Origin: BMS3BBIN04 sp964552465
Lineage (GTDB): Bacteria > Electryoneota > Electryoneia > Electryoneales > Electryoneaceae
Length of the DNA: 64,000 bases
Direction: 5' to 3'
Assembly (NCBI GenBank): GCA_964552465.1
Contig: CAZKGR010000002.1
Coordinates: 124,001 to 188,000 of the forward strand
Each line of letters starts with the position of its first letter. Position 1 is the stretch's first letter. Under the pieces are notes generated by a model. It had not been told where the DNA came from. It saw only the letters and a list, made by a program, of their open reading frames with translations, and made no database searches. This document shows, one piece after another, positions 54,113 to 63,143 of this stretch. Both the position numbers and the translations under genes were made by a program.

Positions 54113-55609
54113 TCAGTTGCTGCCAGCTTCTGCACGCAAAACCCGCACCACAGCGCCTTCCATAACCCGTGGATTACTCAGGAAGTCGAGCGCGTAGCTG
54201 TAGCCGGTCGGCTGCGTGACCACAACCTTGCCCGCACTTTCCTTCAAACCGCCGGCGATCATCACGTAGTACTCCATGGTCTTTCCCGGAGAGTGGTCAA
54301 AGACGCCTGGGTTGTTTACCTGACCAAGTACCGTAACAGTGCCCGGACCTTTCGGTACGATGATCTTGTCGCCTTCCATCAGCACGACATCGTGCTTTTT
54401 GTCGCCACGCATCAGCAAAGCTTCGAAATCAACGTTTATCCGCTTCATCCCACGACGGAGCGCCATTGCGTCCTCGTAGCTTTCCTTCGCGTCCTGGTAA
54501 CGGCGGATCGCGCCTTCATAGCGTTCAAGAATCTCAGCAGTCGCATCGCCAAGGCGATTGCTGCTCAACATCGGCAGGCCACCCTGGGTCTGGTTCTGTT
54601 GCTGATTCATCCCGCTGCCGACCATTGTCTGGACCGCACGTTCACGTAGCTCCAGCTCCTCACGTGCTTCGCGGACTTCCGTGCGCAGTTCGTTAATGGT
54701 GAGGTTGAGCGTTTGGTCCTCCGCCGCACGAAGCAACTGACCACCAGCCATGAACGCATCTGAAGTCAGTCCGCCAGCACGGTCGATCAATTCGCTGAGC
54801 GATTCATCGCGACGCTCCAGCGAATACGTGCCGGGATATAATACCTGACCTTCAACCACCACGTTGTTTGGCAGCGTGATATCCGGAGAGCGGCGCACGT
54901 GCACCTGATCGTAGGGTTCCATCCGGAATGCTGAGGCCGGTGTCGCGCCCTGGTAGATCAAAGACAGGACTTCTTCCGGATTCTGTACGACGTTGTACGT
55001 GTGCAGCATCTGGACATCAAAAGTCCGATTCAAAGTGTCGCCCGGAATTCCATGCAACTCCACACGGCTGACTTCAGCGTCAAGCATGTAAGCTTCGGGT
55101 GTGAATCCACCAGCGCGCAGAAGCAAATCGGCCAGTGTCATGTCACGAGTCAAGTCGAACCGGCCGGGATTCTTCACATATCCAGTAATCCAGACATAGC
55201 TTTCAAATGCTCGGGTCACTTCTTTCTTGTAAATACGTACCATGTCCTGGGCTTGTAACGGCAAGTTGCTGCCCGGTTCACGGTTGAGCACATCCAGAAC
55301 GCTGAATGAAATGATTTCCGGTCCCTCATCACCATCCGTCGTCCGGACGATCTCGCCACGAGCTTCATACACCTCGTTTCGAAAATCCTCATCCATCAAA
55401 CCGGAGTTGTTCATCAGGAGACGGTAGAGCGACGGATTCTCAGAGATTGGGAACTCGCCCGGGTTTTTTACTTGCCCCCGCAAGTACACCATGTTCGAGC
55501 TGCCCTGAGCCCAAACTGACGGCAACGTCAGCATCAGGATGAACACTGCCAACAGAACTGTGTAAACTGGCCGGTTCATTCTGCGCACCGTTGGGAGACC
55601 CCTTTTCAT
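54113..55609 (-). CDS. Multi-SLBB polysaccharide export protein
   Basis: About 498 residues from ATG 55609, which has AAGGA at ideal spacing; an ATG 72 bases upstream lacks one. Signal segment VYTVLLAVFILMLTLPSVWA/Q. Four SLBB beta-grasp units start at YLRGQVKNPGEFPI, VWITGYVKNPGRFDL, VVEGQVLYPGTYSL and VTVLGQVNNPGVFD. Between units three and four is a charged helical/coiled-coil stretch (residues about 310-400, LRTEVREAREELELRERAVQ) with a Gln/Asn-rich break. It has no clear Poly_export N-terminal block, unlike the Wza homologue at 21740. This suggests a second, different secretion line or an accessory periplasmic ring. Confidence 0.88.
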   Translation of the reverse strand: MKRGLPTVRRMNRPVYTVLLAVFILMLTLPSVWAQGSSNMVYLRGQVKNPGEFPISENPSLYRLLMNNSGLMDEDFRNEVYEARGEIVRTTDGDEGPEIISFSVLDVLNREPGSNLPLQAQDMVRIYKKEVTRAFESYVWITGYVKNPGRFDLTRDMTLADLLLRAGGFTPEAYMLDAEVSRVELHGIPGDTLNRTFDVQMLHTYNVVQNPEEVLSLIYQGATPASAFRMEPYDQVHVRRSPDITLPNNVVVEGQVLYPGTYSLERRDESLSELIDRAGGLTSDAFMAGGQLLRAAEDQTLNLTINELRTEVREAREELELRERAVQTMVGSGMNQQQNQTQGGLPMLSSNRLGDATAEILERYEGAIRRYQDAKESYEDAMALRRGMKRINVDFEALLMRGDKKHDVVLMEGDKIIVPKGPGTVTVLGQVNNPGVFDHSPGKTMEYYVMIAGGLKESAGKVVVTQPTGYSYALDFLSNPRVMEGAVVRVLRAEAGSN

Positions 55610-55835
55610 CTCGATATCCTTCCAGACAAAGTCGATAGGTTCAAACAAGAACTTCTTGATTCCGGAGAGTAATACCAGCAAGCTCTCGGATCAAGACGCA
55701 ACATGCATCAGAGGCCCGGAATAGCACCACTTCAGGGTACTCTGTACTAAGAACTACGGGTTCTTTGGATATTCAACACAAACTTCTTGAAAATGTCTGC
55801 CATGATCTGGATTGAATTTAGACATTTTCAACATT

Positions 55836-57770
55836 TTATCGTCCGCTGCCATTCGTTCCGCCATTCTGGCCTTCGACGAGAGCTGCTTCCGCCATATTTA
55901 ACGATTGTGTTTCTGTATGATATTCAGGTACAAATTCATGTAATTGTCTCCTGATTTCGCGCTCATCCATGGTCAGGCATCTAATCGCAAACTGCTCAGC
56001 ACGTTCAGTATAAGTTTCATCCGGTAACCGCGAAGAGCGCAAGATCATCAAGTCAGGAATACTCGTATTGCATTCTTCGCCTTCCAGATACAGCGCTTCA
56101 TGCAGCTTCTCCCCAGGACGCAGACCTGTGTACTCGATCTTGACATCCTCACTCGGCACAAGCCCGGAGAGTTTTATCATGTACTCGGCCAGATCACGAA
56201 TCCGGATCGGGTCGCCCATGTTAAGTACAAAGATGCTAGAATTATCACCGATTGCGCCAGCCTGAAGTACCAGCTCAACGGCCTCCGGAATCAACATGAA
56301 GTAACGCGTGATCTCAGGGTGTGTGACAGTTACCGGCCCGCCTTTGGCGATTTGCTCCTTAAACTTCGGAATCACACTTCCCGAGCTGCCAAGCACATTG
56401 CCGAAGCGTACGGCCATGAACTTTGTTCCGTTCACGGTGCTTGCGTTCAACGTGATCAACTCGCACATCCGCTTGGTCGCGCCCATGATATTTGTTGGCT
56501 GGACGGCCTTGTCCGTCGAGATCAGTACAAACCGACTGACCTTGTACTCGATGCTGACGCGAGTCAACACGACCGTCAACGAGACGTTGTTGAACACCGC
56601 CGACATTGGATTCGCTTCCATCATCGGGACATGCTTGTACGCAGCTGCGTGGAACACGTGCTCAGGACGATATTTGTAGAAGACCTGTTTCACCTGTGTT
56701 TCGCGGCACGCGTCCATCACAATTGGAATGACTTCAACTCGAGGGTGGGTCAGTTTGAGCTGTTCGGTGATGGAATAAATGGAAAATTCGCTTGAGTCGA
56801 TAATGATCAGTTGGCTTGGGTTCGCAGACGCAACCTGCCGGCACAGTTCGGCGCCCACGCTGCCACCACCACCGACAATAAGCACCCGGCGGTCAGTTAC
56901 CATACGAATTACCGGGGACTTGTCCAGCTCGACCGGGCTGCGACGCAAGAGGTCCTTAATTTCGACACTGCGCATCTGATTAACAGAAACTCGACCACCC
57001 GCCAGATCCTGCAACCCGGGCATGATCTTTACATCCACGTGATCAGTTACTTGATCATCTATCAGTTTGAGGAGTCGACGTGTTTGAACACCTGAGAGTG
57101 AGGCAATCGCAAAATAGATATCGTGAATCTTGTATTCATCGACCAACCGCTTGATGTCGGTTCCTGATCCGATCACAGGAACATTGTGAATACGACGGCC
57201 ACGTTTGAACGGGTCATCATCAATTATGCCAATCAAATTGATGTTTGAGTTTTTCGAACTCTTGATATTGCGAATCAACAATTCACCGGCACGACCAGCA
57301 CCGTACAGAAGAACATTGCGAGCGTCACCAGTATCAGTCGGCGATTCGACATAGAGCTCGAATGTTCGCCGGATCATTATCCGCGCACCACCAGCAAAAA
57401 AGAGATACAGCAGTGCTTCGATGAATAAAACCAGTGCAGGAACACTGTGCGGTAACGTCACGAGGTCAGTCAACCAGAATAGAAAAGAACCCAGTGCTGC
57501 CGATTGCATCAACTTGTAGAGATCAACAATGCTGGCGAAGCGCCAGATGGTGCGATGATTTCGCAGCAATAGATAGGTCAGATGCCGAAAGCCAATCAGG
57601 ACAGCGGTGTAGATGACGAAACTCCACACATTCTGAACGGTCCACAACTGGTGTGGTACGATCAAAGCAGCAATTCCAAATGCCCCGATGATCGCAAAGG
57701 TGTCGATCATATACTTGACCACCGCGCTCATGTGACGGCGGGCGGTGATGTAGTGGATATACATGATCAT
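55836..57770 (-). CDS. CapD/FlaA1-like nucleotide-sugar dehydratase or epimerase, membrane-bound
   Basis: 644 residues. Four N-terminal helices (KYMIDTFAIIGAFGIAAL, SFVIYTAVLIGFRHLTYLLL, LMQSAALGSFLFWL, LVLFIEALLYLFFAG), a CoA-binding-like Rossmann domain (LLYGAGRAGELLIRNIK), then an SDR domain with VLIVGGGGSVGAELCRQ, HAAAYKHVPMMEANP and STDKAVQPTNIMGATKRM. This is the layout of WbpM/PglF/CapD enzymes, which make 4-keto-6-deoxy UDP-GlcNAc or epimerise it. The first glycine motif reads GGGGSVG instead of the common TGAGGSIG. The start among ATG 57770, 57764 and 57731 is uncertain. It supplies an activated amino sugar for the surface glycan. Confidence 0.92.
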   Translation of the reverse strand: MIMYIHYITARRHMSAVVKYMIDTFAIIGAFGIAALIVPHQLWTVQNVWSFVIYTAVLIGFRHLTYLLLRNHRTIWRFASIVDLYKLMQSAALGSFLFWLTDLVTLPHSVPALVLFIEALLYLFFAGGARIMIRRTFELYVESPTDTGDARNVLLYGAGRAGELLIRNIKSSKNSNINLIGIIDDDPFKRGRRIHNVPVIGSGTDIKRLVDEYKIHDIYFAIASLSGVQTRRLLKLIDDQVTDHVDVKIMPGLQDLAGGRVSVNQMRSVEIKDLLRRSPVELDKSPVIRMVTDRRVLIVGGGGSVGAELCRQVASANPSQLIIIDSSEFSIYSITEQLKLTHPRVEVIPIVMDACRETQVKQVFYKYRPEHVFHAAAYKHVPMMEANPMSAVFNNVSLTVVLTRVSIEYKVSRFVLISTDKAVQPTNIMGATKRMCELITLNASTVNGTKFMAVRFGNVLGSSGSVIPKFKEQIAKGGPVTVTHPEITRYFMLIPEAVELVLQAGAIGDNSSIFVLNMGDPIRIRDLAEYMIKLSGLVPSEDVKIEYTGLRPGEKLHEALYLEGEECNTSIPDLMILRSSRLPDETYTERAEQFAIRCLTMDEREIRRQLHEFVPEYHTETQSLNMAEAALVEGQNGGTNGSGR

Positions 57771-58077
57771 AGGATGGATTTACTCTCACCGGTTTTGCGG
57801 AATAAACTCATGCTGGATCCACATCAAAAAGGTGAGTAACGCCCGTACTCACAACGGCACAATTGAAATCAAAGGAACCGTCAAAACAGGCCAAACAAGA
57901 AACGTCAGAAGGTACAAAGAGAAAGCAACCGATTGATCAGCCAAGCCATGGATTCCTGACTAAAGCGAGCAGACACCAACATTTCAATACCCACGAGTTC
58001 ACCCGCTATCCTACATGTCGGGAAGTGTCAGCAAAAACTTGAAGCTTTCGGGTGATTTCGGTCACTTTACTGGTTCT
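57771..58077. other. Intergenic, no gene seen
   Basis: 307 bases between two same-strand genes. I find no supported gene, terminator or repeat; it may hold the promoter of the CapD-like gene. Confidence 0.4.
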
Positions 58078-59016
58078 CTAACGAGCTTCAGGATCGTCCA
58101 ACTGGCGGCGGAAAAAATCGACCGTCTGCCCGATTCCCTCTTCCAACGAAACTTGTGGCGACCAACCCAACTCTTCCTTCGCCCGCGACGAGTCGAGGCA
58201 GGAACGCATCACCTCGCCCGCCTTGGCAGGCTGGAAATCCACTTCTATATCAGTACCTACAGCGTCACGGATGGCTTCGTACAACTGGACCACGTTCGTC
58301 TCAATGCCGGTCCCCGCGTGATAGATGCGATCATTCATATTGTCCAAAGCGATAACTGCCAGACGTGCCAGATCCTCGCAGTAGACGTAGTCACGCGTCT
58401 GCAAGCCAGTGCCATAGATCGCAGGAGTTTCGCCCGCGAGCAATTTCTGAGCGAAGATGGCAATCACTCCCGCTTCACCGTGCGGATTCTGACGCGGACC
58501 GTATGCATTTCCGATGCGCATCACCGTGAACTCGATTCCATAGGCCGCACGGTAGACACGCAGGTAATGCTCGGACGCGATCTTGGCAACGCCGTACTGC
58601 GACATCGGCATCCCCGGCTGTGTCTCAGGGGTGGGGAAGGGAACGTTATCATCAAACGCCGCACCGCCCGATCCTGCGAACACCACCCGCTTGAGCCCGT
58701 GACGATGTCCCGCCTCCAACAGGTTCAGGAGGCCCATCAGGTTGTTGTCGCAGTCGTTCCTCGGATCCTCAACGCTAGACCGCACATTTATCTGAGCCGC
58801 GAAATGGACCATCGTGTCGAACTTGTGCTCGGCCCACAACGAAGCGACCTCGTCCGACCGGATGTCCATCTCTTTGAACTGAGCGCCGTCCGGTACATTG
58901 GAACGGCGTCCGCTGGTCAGATTGTCGATGACAAATACCTGGTGACCCGCTGCCAACAAGTGATCAGCGATGTGCGAGCCGATAAATCCGGCGCCGCCGG
59001 TGAGTAAAACGTTCAT
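58078..59016 (-). CDS. NAD-dependent sugar epimerase/dehydratase (GalE/extended SDR)
   Basis: About 312 residues from ATG 59016 (MNVLLTGGAGFIGSHIADHL); the frame is open further upstream without support. Extended SDR: GxxGxxG at residues 7-13, DNLTSGRRSNV for NAD(H) selectivity, MDIRSDEV, HFAAQINVRSSVEDP, and the catalytic triad with Ser in FAGSGGAAF and MSQYGVAKIASEHYL (Tyr-x3-Lys). Then MRIGNAYGPRQNP and the C-terminal substrate lobe. This is typical of UDP-glucose 4-epimerase-like proteins in polysaccharide loci. Substrate stereochemistry is not predictable. Confidence 0.92.
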   Translation of the reverse strand: MNVLLTGGAGFIGSHIADHLLAAGHQVFVIDNLTSGRRSNVPDGAQFKEMDIRSDEVASLWAEHKFDTMVHFAAQINVRSSVEDPRNDCDNNLMGLLNLLEAGHRHGLKRVVFAGSGGAAFDDNVPFPTPETQPGMPMSQYGVAKIASEHYLRVYRAAYGIEFTVMRIGNAYGPRQNPHGEAGVIAIFAQKLLAGETPAIYGTGLQTRDYVYCEDLARLAVIALDNMNDRIYHAGTGIETNVVQLYEAIRDAVGTDIEVDFQPAKAGEVMRSCLDSSRAKEELGWSPQVSLEEGIGQTVDFFRRQLDDPEAR

Positions 59017-59236
59017 GGGATATGCCTGCGTGGTTTGAAGTCTTCCGCTAAGATTGGCCTGAAAGGTAAGCGCTTTGAGTTGGAGTTGAAACCCTTCGCA
59101 GGATGGCTCCCACTGGGTTGAGGTGGCTTGGCTGAGAAATACAGAATTGCGAAGAGCTACTTCAACCACTGCCGTCCGACGAACAGCTCATCGACCAGCT
59201 CTGACCATGATCTGACCGGTGTCAGGCAGCGCTCGT

Positions 59237-60157
59237 TCAAGAACTCGCGCATCCGACCCTCACCTTCACGGTCCGGCTTACGCGTTCACGGTCCGGCTTA
59301 CGCGTGTACTTGCGGAAAAACAGCGAATACAACCAGGTCAGGAAATCCGTGTCGCTGTACCATTGTTCCGGACGGATGTCCAGAGATCGCGCATCACAAT
59401 ATGCAATGAGAAAGGATTCCAATGAATACGCCAACTGTTTTGATTGACGCAAGAATGAGATCCACAGCCCGAAATGCAGGAAATTATTCAAATCGTAGTA
59501 TTGATGACCAAGGGCGAGAAAGTCAAAATCAAAAATCCCCAATGGCTTGGTCCGCAACATGTTGCGTGGACTGTAATCGAGCAATGTCAAGCCCTGCGGT
59601 TCAGTGTTCAGGAACAAGCCCAGGTAATCAAAATCCTCCCGCAAACGGTTGCCCAACTTGAAATTGAAATACGCCTCCGGAACACGCGATCCGGCCATTC
59701 TATCCATAAGATCAGTTGGGTACGAATGTTCGTGAATCAGGGCGAGCAGAAGCCCTAATGTGGCGAACGTTTTCTGCTTGGACCTGAATGCCGGGAATCC
59801 ACCCTGCAACAACCATTTCGCCTTACCGAGATCACTCATCACCACCGCGTTGTCATCTTCGATGTATGACAAAGCTCTCGGAAATTGAATGCCAGGCAGG
59901 TCAATGGATTCGACTGCCTTGAGAAACTGAAACTCGTTCAGTATGTGCTCAGGTGGGATGTCCCAGCTATTAATCGTGGCAATATTGTCCGACGCTTTGA
60001 CAATAATCGAATTCCCATTCGCACCGGCACGATATACATAGTTCGCGTACGAGTTGGAGAAACGATACCATTCTATTGCGGAAGAGTTGCAATCGAGATG
60101 CGATGCAACTACCTGCTGTGCGTCATCGCTGAGCGTGTGTTCGTGCTGAGTGGGCAT
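59237..60157 (-). CDS. APH/choline-kinase-like phosphotransferase, C-terminus frameshifted
   Basis: 306 residues as read. Kinase-like fold: FSNSYANYVYRAGANGNSIIVKASD (glycine-loop region and Lys), VVMSDLGKAKWLL hinge, LALIHEHSYP, LTLLDYSPRNMLR (catalytic loop, Asp and Asn) and GIFDFDFLALGHQYYDL (metal-binding Asp). Such enzymes phosphorylate aminoglycosides, choline, sugars or other small alcohols; the sugar-gene context suggests a sugar or polyol. The last 15 residues (RVSRTVKVRVGCASS) come from a frame created by a 20-base tandem duplication. Removing one copy restores a frame ending at 59157 with a 35-residue helical-looking tail (EGRMREFLNERCL, SELVDELFVGRQWLK). Confidence 0.8.
   Translation of the reverse strand: MPTQHEHTLSDDAQQVVASHLDCNSSAIEWYRFSNSYANYVYRAGANGNSIIVKASDNIATINSWDIPPEHILNEFQFLKAVESIDLPGIQFPRALSYIEDDNAVVMSDLGKAKWLLQGGFPAFRSKQKTFATLGLLLALIHEHSYPTDLMDRMAGSRVPEAYFNFKLGNRLREDFDYLGLFLNTEPQGLTLLDYSPRNMLRTKPLGIFDFDFLALGHQYYDLNNFLHFGLWISFLRQSKQLAYSLESFLIAYCDARSLDIRPEQWYSDTDFLTWLYSLFFRKYTRKPDRERVSRTVKVRVGCASS
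59265..59304. repeat. 20-base perfect tandem duplication
   Basis: TTCACGGTCCGGCTTACGCG occurs twice without a gap. As 20 is not a multiple of three, it shifts the frame of the phosphotransferase gene that crosses it. Confidence 0.95.
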
Positions 60158-60414
60158 GGTTTACTTTCGCGCAGTCGCTCTTTAGATACCAAGTTTATTA
60201 AGCTAGCATGAATCGACTATAAATATCTCTTACAACTTAAACAATTCGTAGAAAGTCGGGCAACAGGCCTCTAACGCTTTGTTGGTTACCAGCAACCAAA
60301 AATCGCCCGTCTTCAGAGACCGTAAATAAACCTGTTTCCGCCCCGTATCGACTTGCCTTTTCACCTTTTGCTCCGCACCTTCCTTTTCACTCAATCGGAT
60401 GACGGGGGAGATAC

Positions 60415-61938
60415 ATGTTCAAGCGTGTGCTGGTGGCCAATCGAGGTGAGATTGCGGTTCGTATCATTCGTGCAGCACGCACGCTGGGCATCAGCCCGGT
60501 CGCGGTTTACAGCGAAGCGGACAGCCGCGCGCTGCACGTTCGTCTCGCAGATGACGCCGTTTTGCTCGGTCCCGCAGAAGCCGCCCAATCATACCTCGAT
60601 ATCGACAAGCTGGTCGACGCCGCGAAGAAGTCCGGGTGCGATTGTGTGCATCCCGGTTACGGCTTCCTCTCCGAACGAGCGGTTTTCGCACAAGCTGTCA
60701 TGGACGCCGGCCTGACCTGGGTCGGACCTCCACCTGAGGCGATCACCCACCTCGGCGACAAGGTTGCCAGCCGCATTACGATGGAAAACGCTGGTGTCCC
60801 AGTCACACCCGGTTACGCTGGCGGAGATGGGATTGATGTCGCTGTGTACAAGGCCGAGGCAAAGAAGATCGGCTACCCAGTGCTGATCAAGGCGGCGGCG
60901 GGCGGCGGCGGCAAGGGTATGCGCATCGTTAATGAAGAGTCCCAGTTTGCAGAAGCGTTGGAAGGAGCTGCACGTGAAGCGAAGGGCGCGTTCGGAGATG
61001 CGCGCGTGTTCATCGAACGCTACGTAGAAAAGCCACGCCACATCGAGTTCCAGGTATTCGCCGACCAGCACGGCAACGCGGTCCATGTCTTTGAACGTGA
61101 ATGTTCCATCCAGCGCCGCCATCAGAAAGTCGTCGAGGAGACGCCGTCAACCGCGCTGACCCCCGAGATGCGTGCGAAGATGGGTGCGGCGGCGGTAGAA
61201 GCGGTGAAAGCGTCCAATTATATCAACGCTGGCACTGTTGAATTTCTGTTTGACGATCCGCGCCAGGAATTCTACTTCCTCGAGGTCAACACACGTATCC
61301 AGGTCGAGCATCCAGTCACCGAGGAGACGACCGGTATTGATCTTGTCGCGCAACAGTTCCGGGTTGCGATGGGCGAGAAGCTGCCGTGGACGCAGGACCA
61401 GATCGTGCAACGCGGACACGCGATCCAGGCGCGTATCTACGCCGAAGATCCGGCGGCGGGTTTTCTGCCGGCCGCTGGACCGCTGCTGTACCTCAATCAG
61501 CCGACGGGGCCGGGCGTGCGAGTTGACAGCGGCGTGGTAGAGGGCGTTGATGTTCCGATTTACTACGATCCGATAATGGCGAAGGTGATCGCATACGGCG
61601 AGACTCGTGACGCCGCCCGTATACGCTTGATCCACGCGCTGCAACGTTATGTCGCGCTGGGTGTGCCGACCACCGCGCCGTTCCTGCGTGATGTGCTTGC
61701 GCATGACGAGTTCATCGCCGGACGAACCTACACCGATTTCATCCCAAACTTTTTCGACGGCTGGACCGGGCAAGATCCAGAAACCGAACAGATCGCGCTC
61801 GCGGTCGCGGCTGGACTTGGTGAAACAGCTGGGGCAGACTCTGCAGCTTCCGCAAATGGCTCAGGCGGTGGCGTAGGGACTGGTGTAGCCAGCCCGTGGA
61901 CAACCCTCGGACCATGGCGGATAGGGGTGAAAGTGTAG
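60415..61938 (+). CDS. accC: Biotin carboxylase subunit of acetyl-/propionyl-CoA carboxylase
   Basis: ATP-dependent carboxylation of biotin on its carrier protein. 507 residues; GGGGGAG precedes the ATG. N-terminal FKRVLVANRGEIAVRIIRAA, CVHPGYGFLSERA, ATP-grasp loop IKAAAGGGGKGMRIV, catalytic RECSIQRRHQKVVEE and FLEVNTRIQVEHPVTEETTG are all intact. The last 50 residues are an Ala/Gly/Ser tail ending KIGVKV-like, longer than in E. coli AccC and typical of separate alpha subunits of propionyl/acyl-CoA carboxylases. The matching biotin-carrier gene lies 600 bases downstream, separated by a REP/RAYT island. Confidence 0.95.
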   Translation: MFKRVLVANRGEIAVRIIRAARTLGISPVAVYSEADSRALHVRLADDAVLLGPAEAAQSYLDIDKLVDAAKKSGCDCVHPGYGFLSERAVFAQAVMDAGLTWVGPPPEAITHLGDKVASRITMENAGVPVTPGYAGGDGIDVAVYKAEAKKIGYPVLIKAAAGGGGKGMRIVNEESQFAEALEGAAREAKGAFGDARVFIERYVEKPRHIEFQVFADQHGNAVHVFERECSIQRRHQKVVEETPSTALTPEMRAKMGAAAVEAVKASNYINAGTVEFLFDDPRQEFYFLEVNTRIQVEHPVTEETTGIDLVAQQFRVAMGEKLPWTQDQIVQRGHAIQARIYAEDPAAGFLPAAGPLLYLNQPTGPGVRVDSGVVEGVDVPIYYDPIMAKVIAYGETRDAARIRLIHALQRYVALGVPTTAPFLRDVLAHDEFIAGRTYTDFIPNFFDGWTGQDPETEQIALAVAAGLGETAGADSAASANGSGGGVGTGVASPWTTLGPWRIGVKV

Positions 61939-61954
61939 AGGGACTGTATTGTCT

Positions 61955-61982
61955 GATGCCCGCGGGAGCTGTGCTACCGCGG
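61955..61982 (+). repeat. REP-like palindrome, left copy 1
   Basis: 28 bases. Arms CCGCGG...CCGCGG with inner AGC-TGT-GCT form an imperfect hairpin. Identical to copy 2 at 62005. Confidence 0.85.
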
Positions 61983-62004
61983 CTGATCTGAGGTTGAAAC
62001 ATGT

Positions 62005-62032
62005 GATGCCCGCGGGAGCTGTGCTACCGCGG
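62005..62032 (+). repeat. REP-like palindrome, left copy 2
   Basis: Identical 28-base copy in direct orientation, 50 bases after copy 1. Confidence 0.85.
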
Positions 62033-62079
62033 ATCAACAAAACCTGATTAAATGTGTCTTTGACAACCTTGGTACAATC

Positions 62080-62427
62080 ATGGCGAGACCTGATACAAAG
62101 CCGATGAAGGCTATTTTACGATCATTGAAGCAACCATACAGCCATTGGGCGAAAACTCATATAAGTAGGAAGTACCCTGAAGTGTATAATCAGCTTTGTA
62201 TCAATGTTGGAACCAGGTATCCATTTCGATTCTGGCTTCGTGGCGGAGGGTATGATCATCTTCTCTCATCCGAAGATGAAATCAGAGAGAAAATAAAGTA
62301 CATGCACAGGAATCCAGTACGGAAAGAACTGGTTCAAGTACCGGAAGACTGGAAATGGTCCAGTTTCAGGTATTACTTGAACGGAGATACCGATCCGATT
62401 TCTGTTGACAGACCGGTGTGGATTTGA
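62080..62427 (+). pseudogene. Truncated REP-associated tyrosine transposase (Y1/IS200-like)
   Basis: 115-residue frame resembling the C-terminal part of RAYT proteins: MKAILRSLKQPYSHWAKTH, FRFWLRGGGYDHLLSSEDE, IKYMHRNPVRKELVQVPEDW and KWSSFRYYL. The HUH (His-x-His) metal-binding block that should precede this region is absent, and the 140 bases upstream back to the carboxylase gene do not encode it, so this copy is probably inactive. Its coding style differs from the neighbours (more A/T). The flanking inverted REP pairs confirm the family. Confidence 0.8.
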
Positions 62428-62438
62428 GAGTGGATGAG

Positions 62439-62466
62439 CCGCGGTAGCGAAGCTCCCGCGGGCATC
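62439..62466 (-). repeat. REP-like palindrome, right copy 1 (variant)
   Basis: Reverse-complement orientation relative to the left pair; two base differences in the loop region (GCGAAGC instead of GCACAGC). Confidence 0.85.
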
Positions 62467-62496
62467 GGGATACGCTGGGTATCATGTTTGGATAAT

Positions 62497-62524
62497 CCGC
62501 GGTAGCACAGCTCCCGCGGGCATC
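62497..62524 (-). repeat. REP-like palindrome, right copy 2
   Basis: Exact reverse complement of the left copies, 20 bases before the biotin-carrier start. Confidence 0.85.
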
Positions 62525-62543
62525 GACCAGAACAAGGACATCC

Positions 62544-63056
62544 ATGAAGAAGCGCGTGTTCAAGACAAACGATTCGACGGTCACAGTCAAGGCGCAACGA
62601 ACAGAAACCTACATCACCGCCGAACTCACACCCGACGGTGGCAGTGACGAAACCGTCGCGTTACAGGGCGAGTTCACACCGACTGCTGCACAAGCCGGGC
62701 TGTGGAAAGTTGAGGGCGGATCACGTCACAATGTCGCCGCCGCACGTGAACGGAACGGTACTGTCTGGGCCGCTGTGGGTGGCCGGGTTTACCGTTTCAC
62801 CGCCGTTTCAGATGACGATGGTGGCGCGGCTGCGGTTGCAGAGAACATGGTCGCAGCTCCGATGCCGGGCAATGTGATCAAAGTCTTTGCTGCTGTGGGC
62901 GATACGGTCGAGGAAGGCGACCCAGTGCTGATCGTCGAAGCGATGAAGATGGAACACACGCTCCGTGCCCCGATGTCCGGCAAAATCAGCTCCCTCTCCT
63001 GCGCCGAAGGCGACCAGGTTGAAGCGAATGTGGCGTTGGTGGAGATAGAATCCTGA
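62544..63056 (+). CDS. Biotin carboxyl carrier protein/domain
   Basis: 170 residues. The C-terminal biotinyl/lipoyl domain starts at MVAAPMPGNVIKVFAAVGDT and contains the biotinylation site VEAMKMEHTLRAPMSG (Lys of MKM). The N-terminal hundred residues form a beta-rich region (RGTVWAAVGGRVYRF-like) seen in the carrier part of acyl-CoA carboxylase alpha chains, so this piece and the separate biotin carboxylase correspond to a split alpha subunit. The transcarboxylase subunit is not in the window. A REP copy sits just upstream, so its transcription from the accC promoter may be altered. Confidence 0.92.
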   Translation: MKKRVFKTNDSTVTVKAQRTETYITAELTPDGGSDETVALQGEFTPTAAQAGLWKVEGGSRHNVAAARERNGTVWAAVGGRVYRFTAVSDDDGGAAAVAENMVAAPMPGNVIKVFAAVGDTVEEGDPVLIVEAMKMEHTLRAPMSGKISSLSCAEGDQVEANVALVEIES

Positions 63057-63143
63057 AACATTTGATGGAACGTATCAGCCTCGCTATGCGTTTTCAGATA
63101 GGGGAACAACAGAGTTCAGTGATTCCACAGACAGAGTTATCAA

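Larger units (their letters stand above)
61955..62524. mobile_element. REP-RAYT island between carboxylase genes
   Basis: Two REP-like palindromes in one orientation, a remnant of a REP-associated tyrosine transposase, and two REPs in the opposite orientation. This is the standard REPtron arrangement. It splits the biotin carboxylase gene from the biotin-carrier gene. Confidence 0.8.

Noticed and set aside
58015..59007. 330-residue plus-strand frame opposite the sugar epimerase
   Set aside because: The minus-strand frame has full SDR motifs, while the plus frame shows no recognisable motif and mirrors its codons.
61955..62524. CRISPR-like repeat array
   Set aside because: Only four copies, in inverted pairs and with an internal hairpin and a transposase remnant between them; this is a REP/RAYT arrangement, not spaced direct repeats with cas genes.
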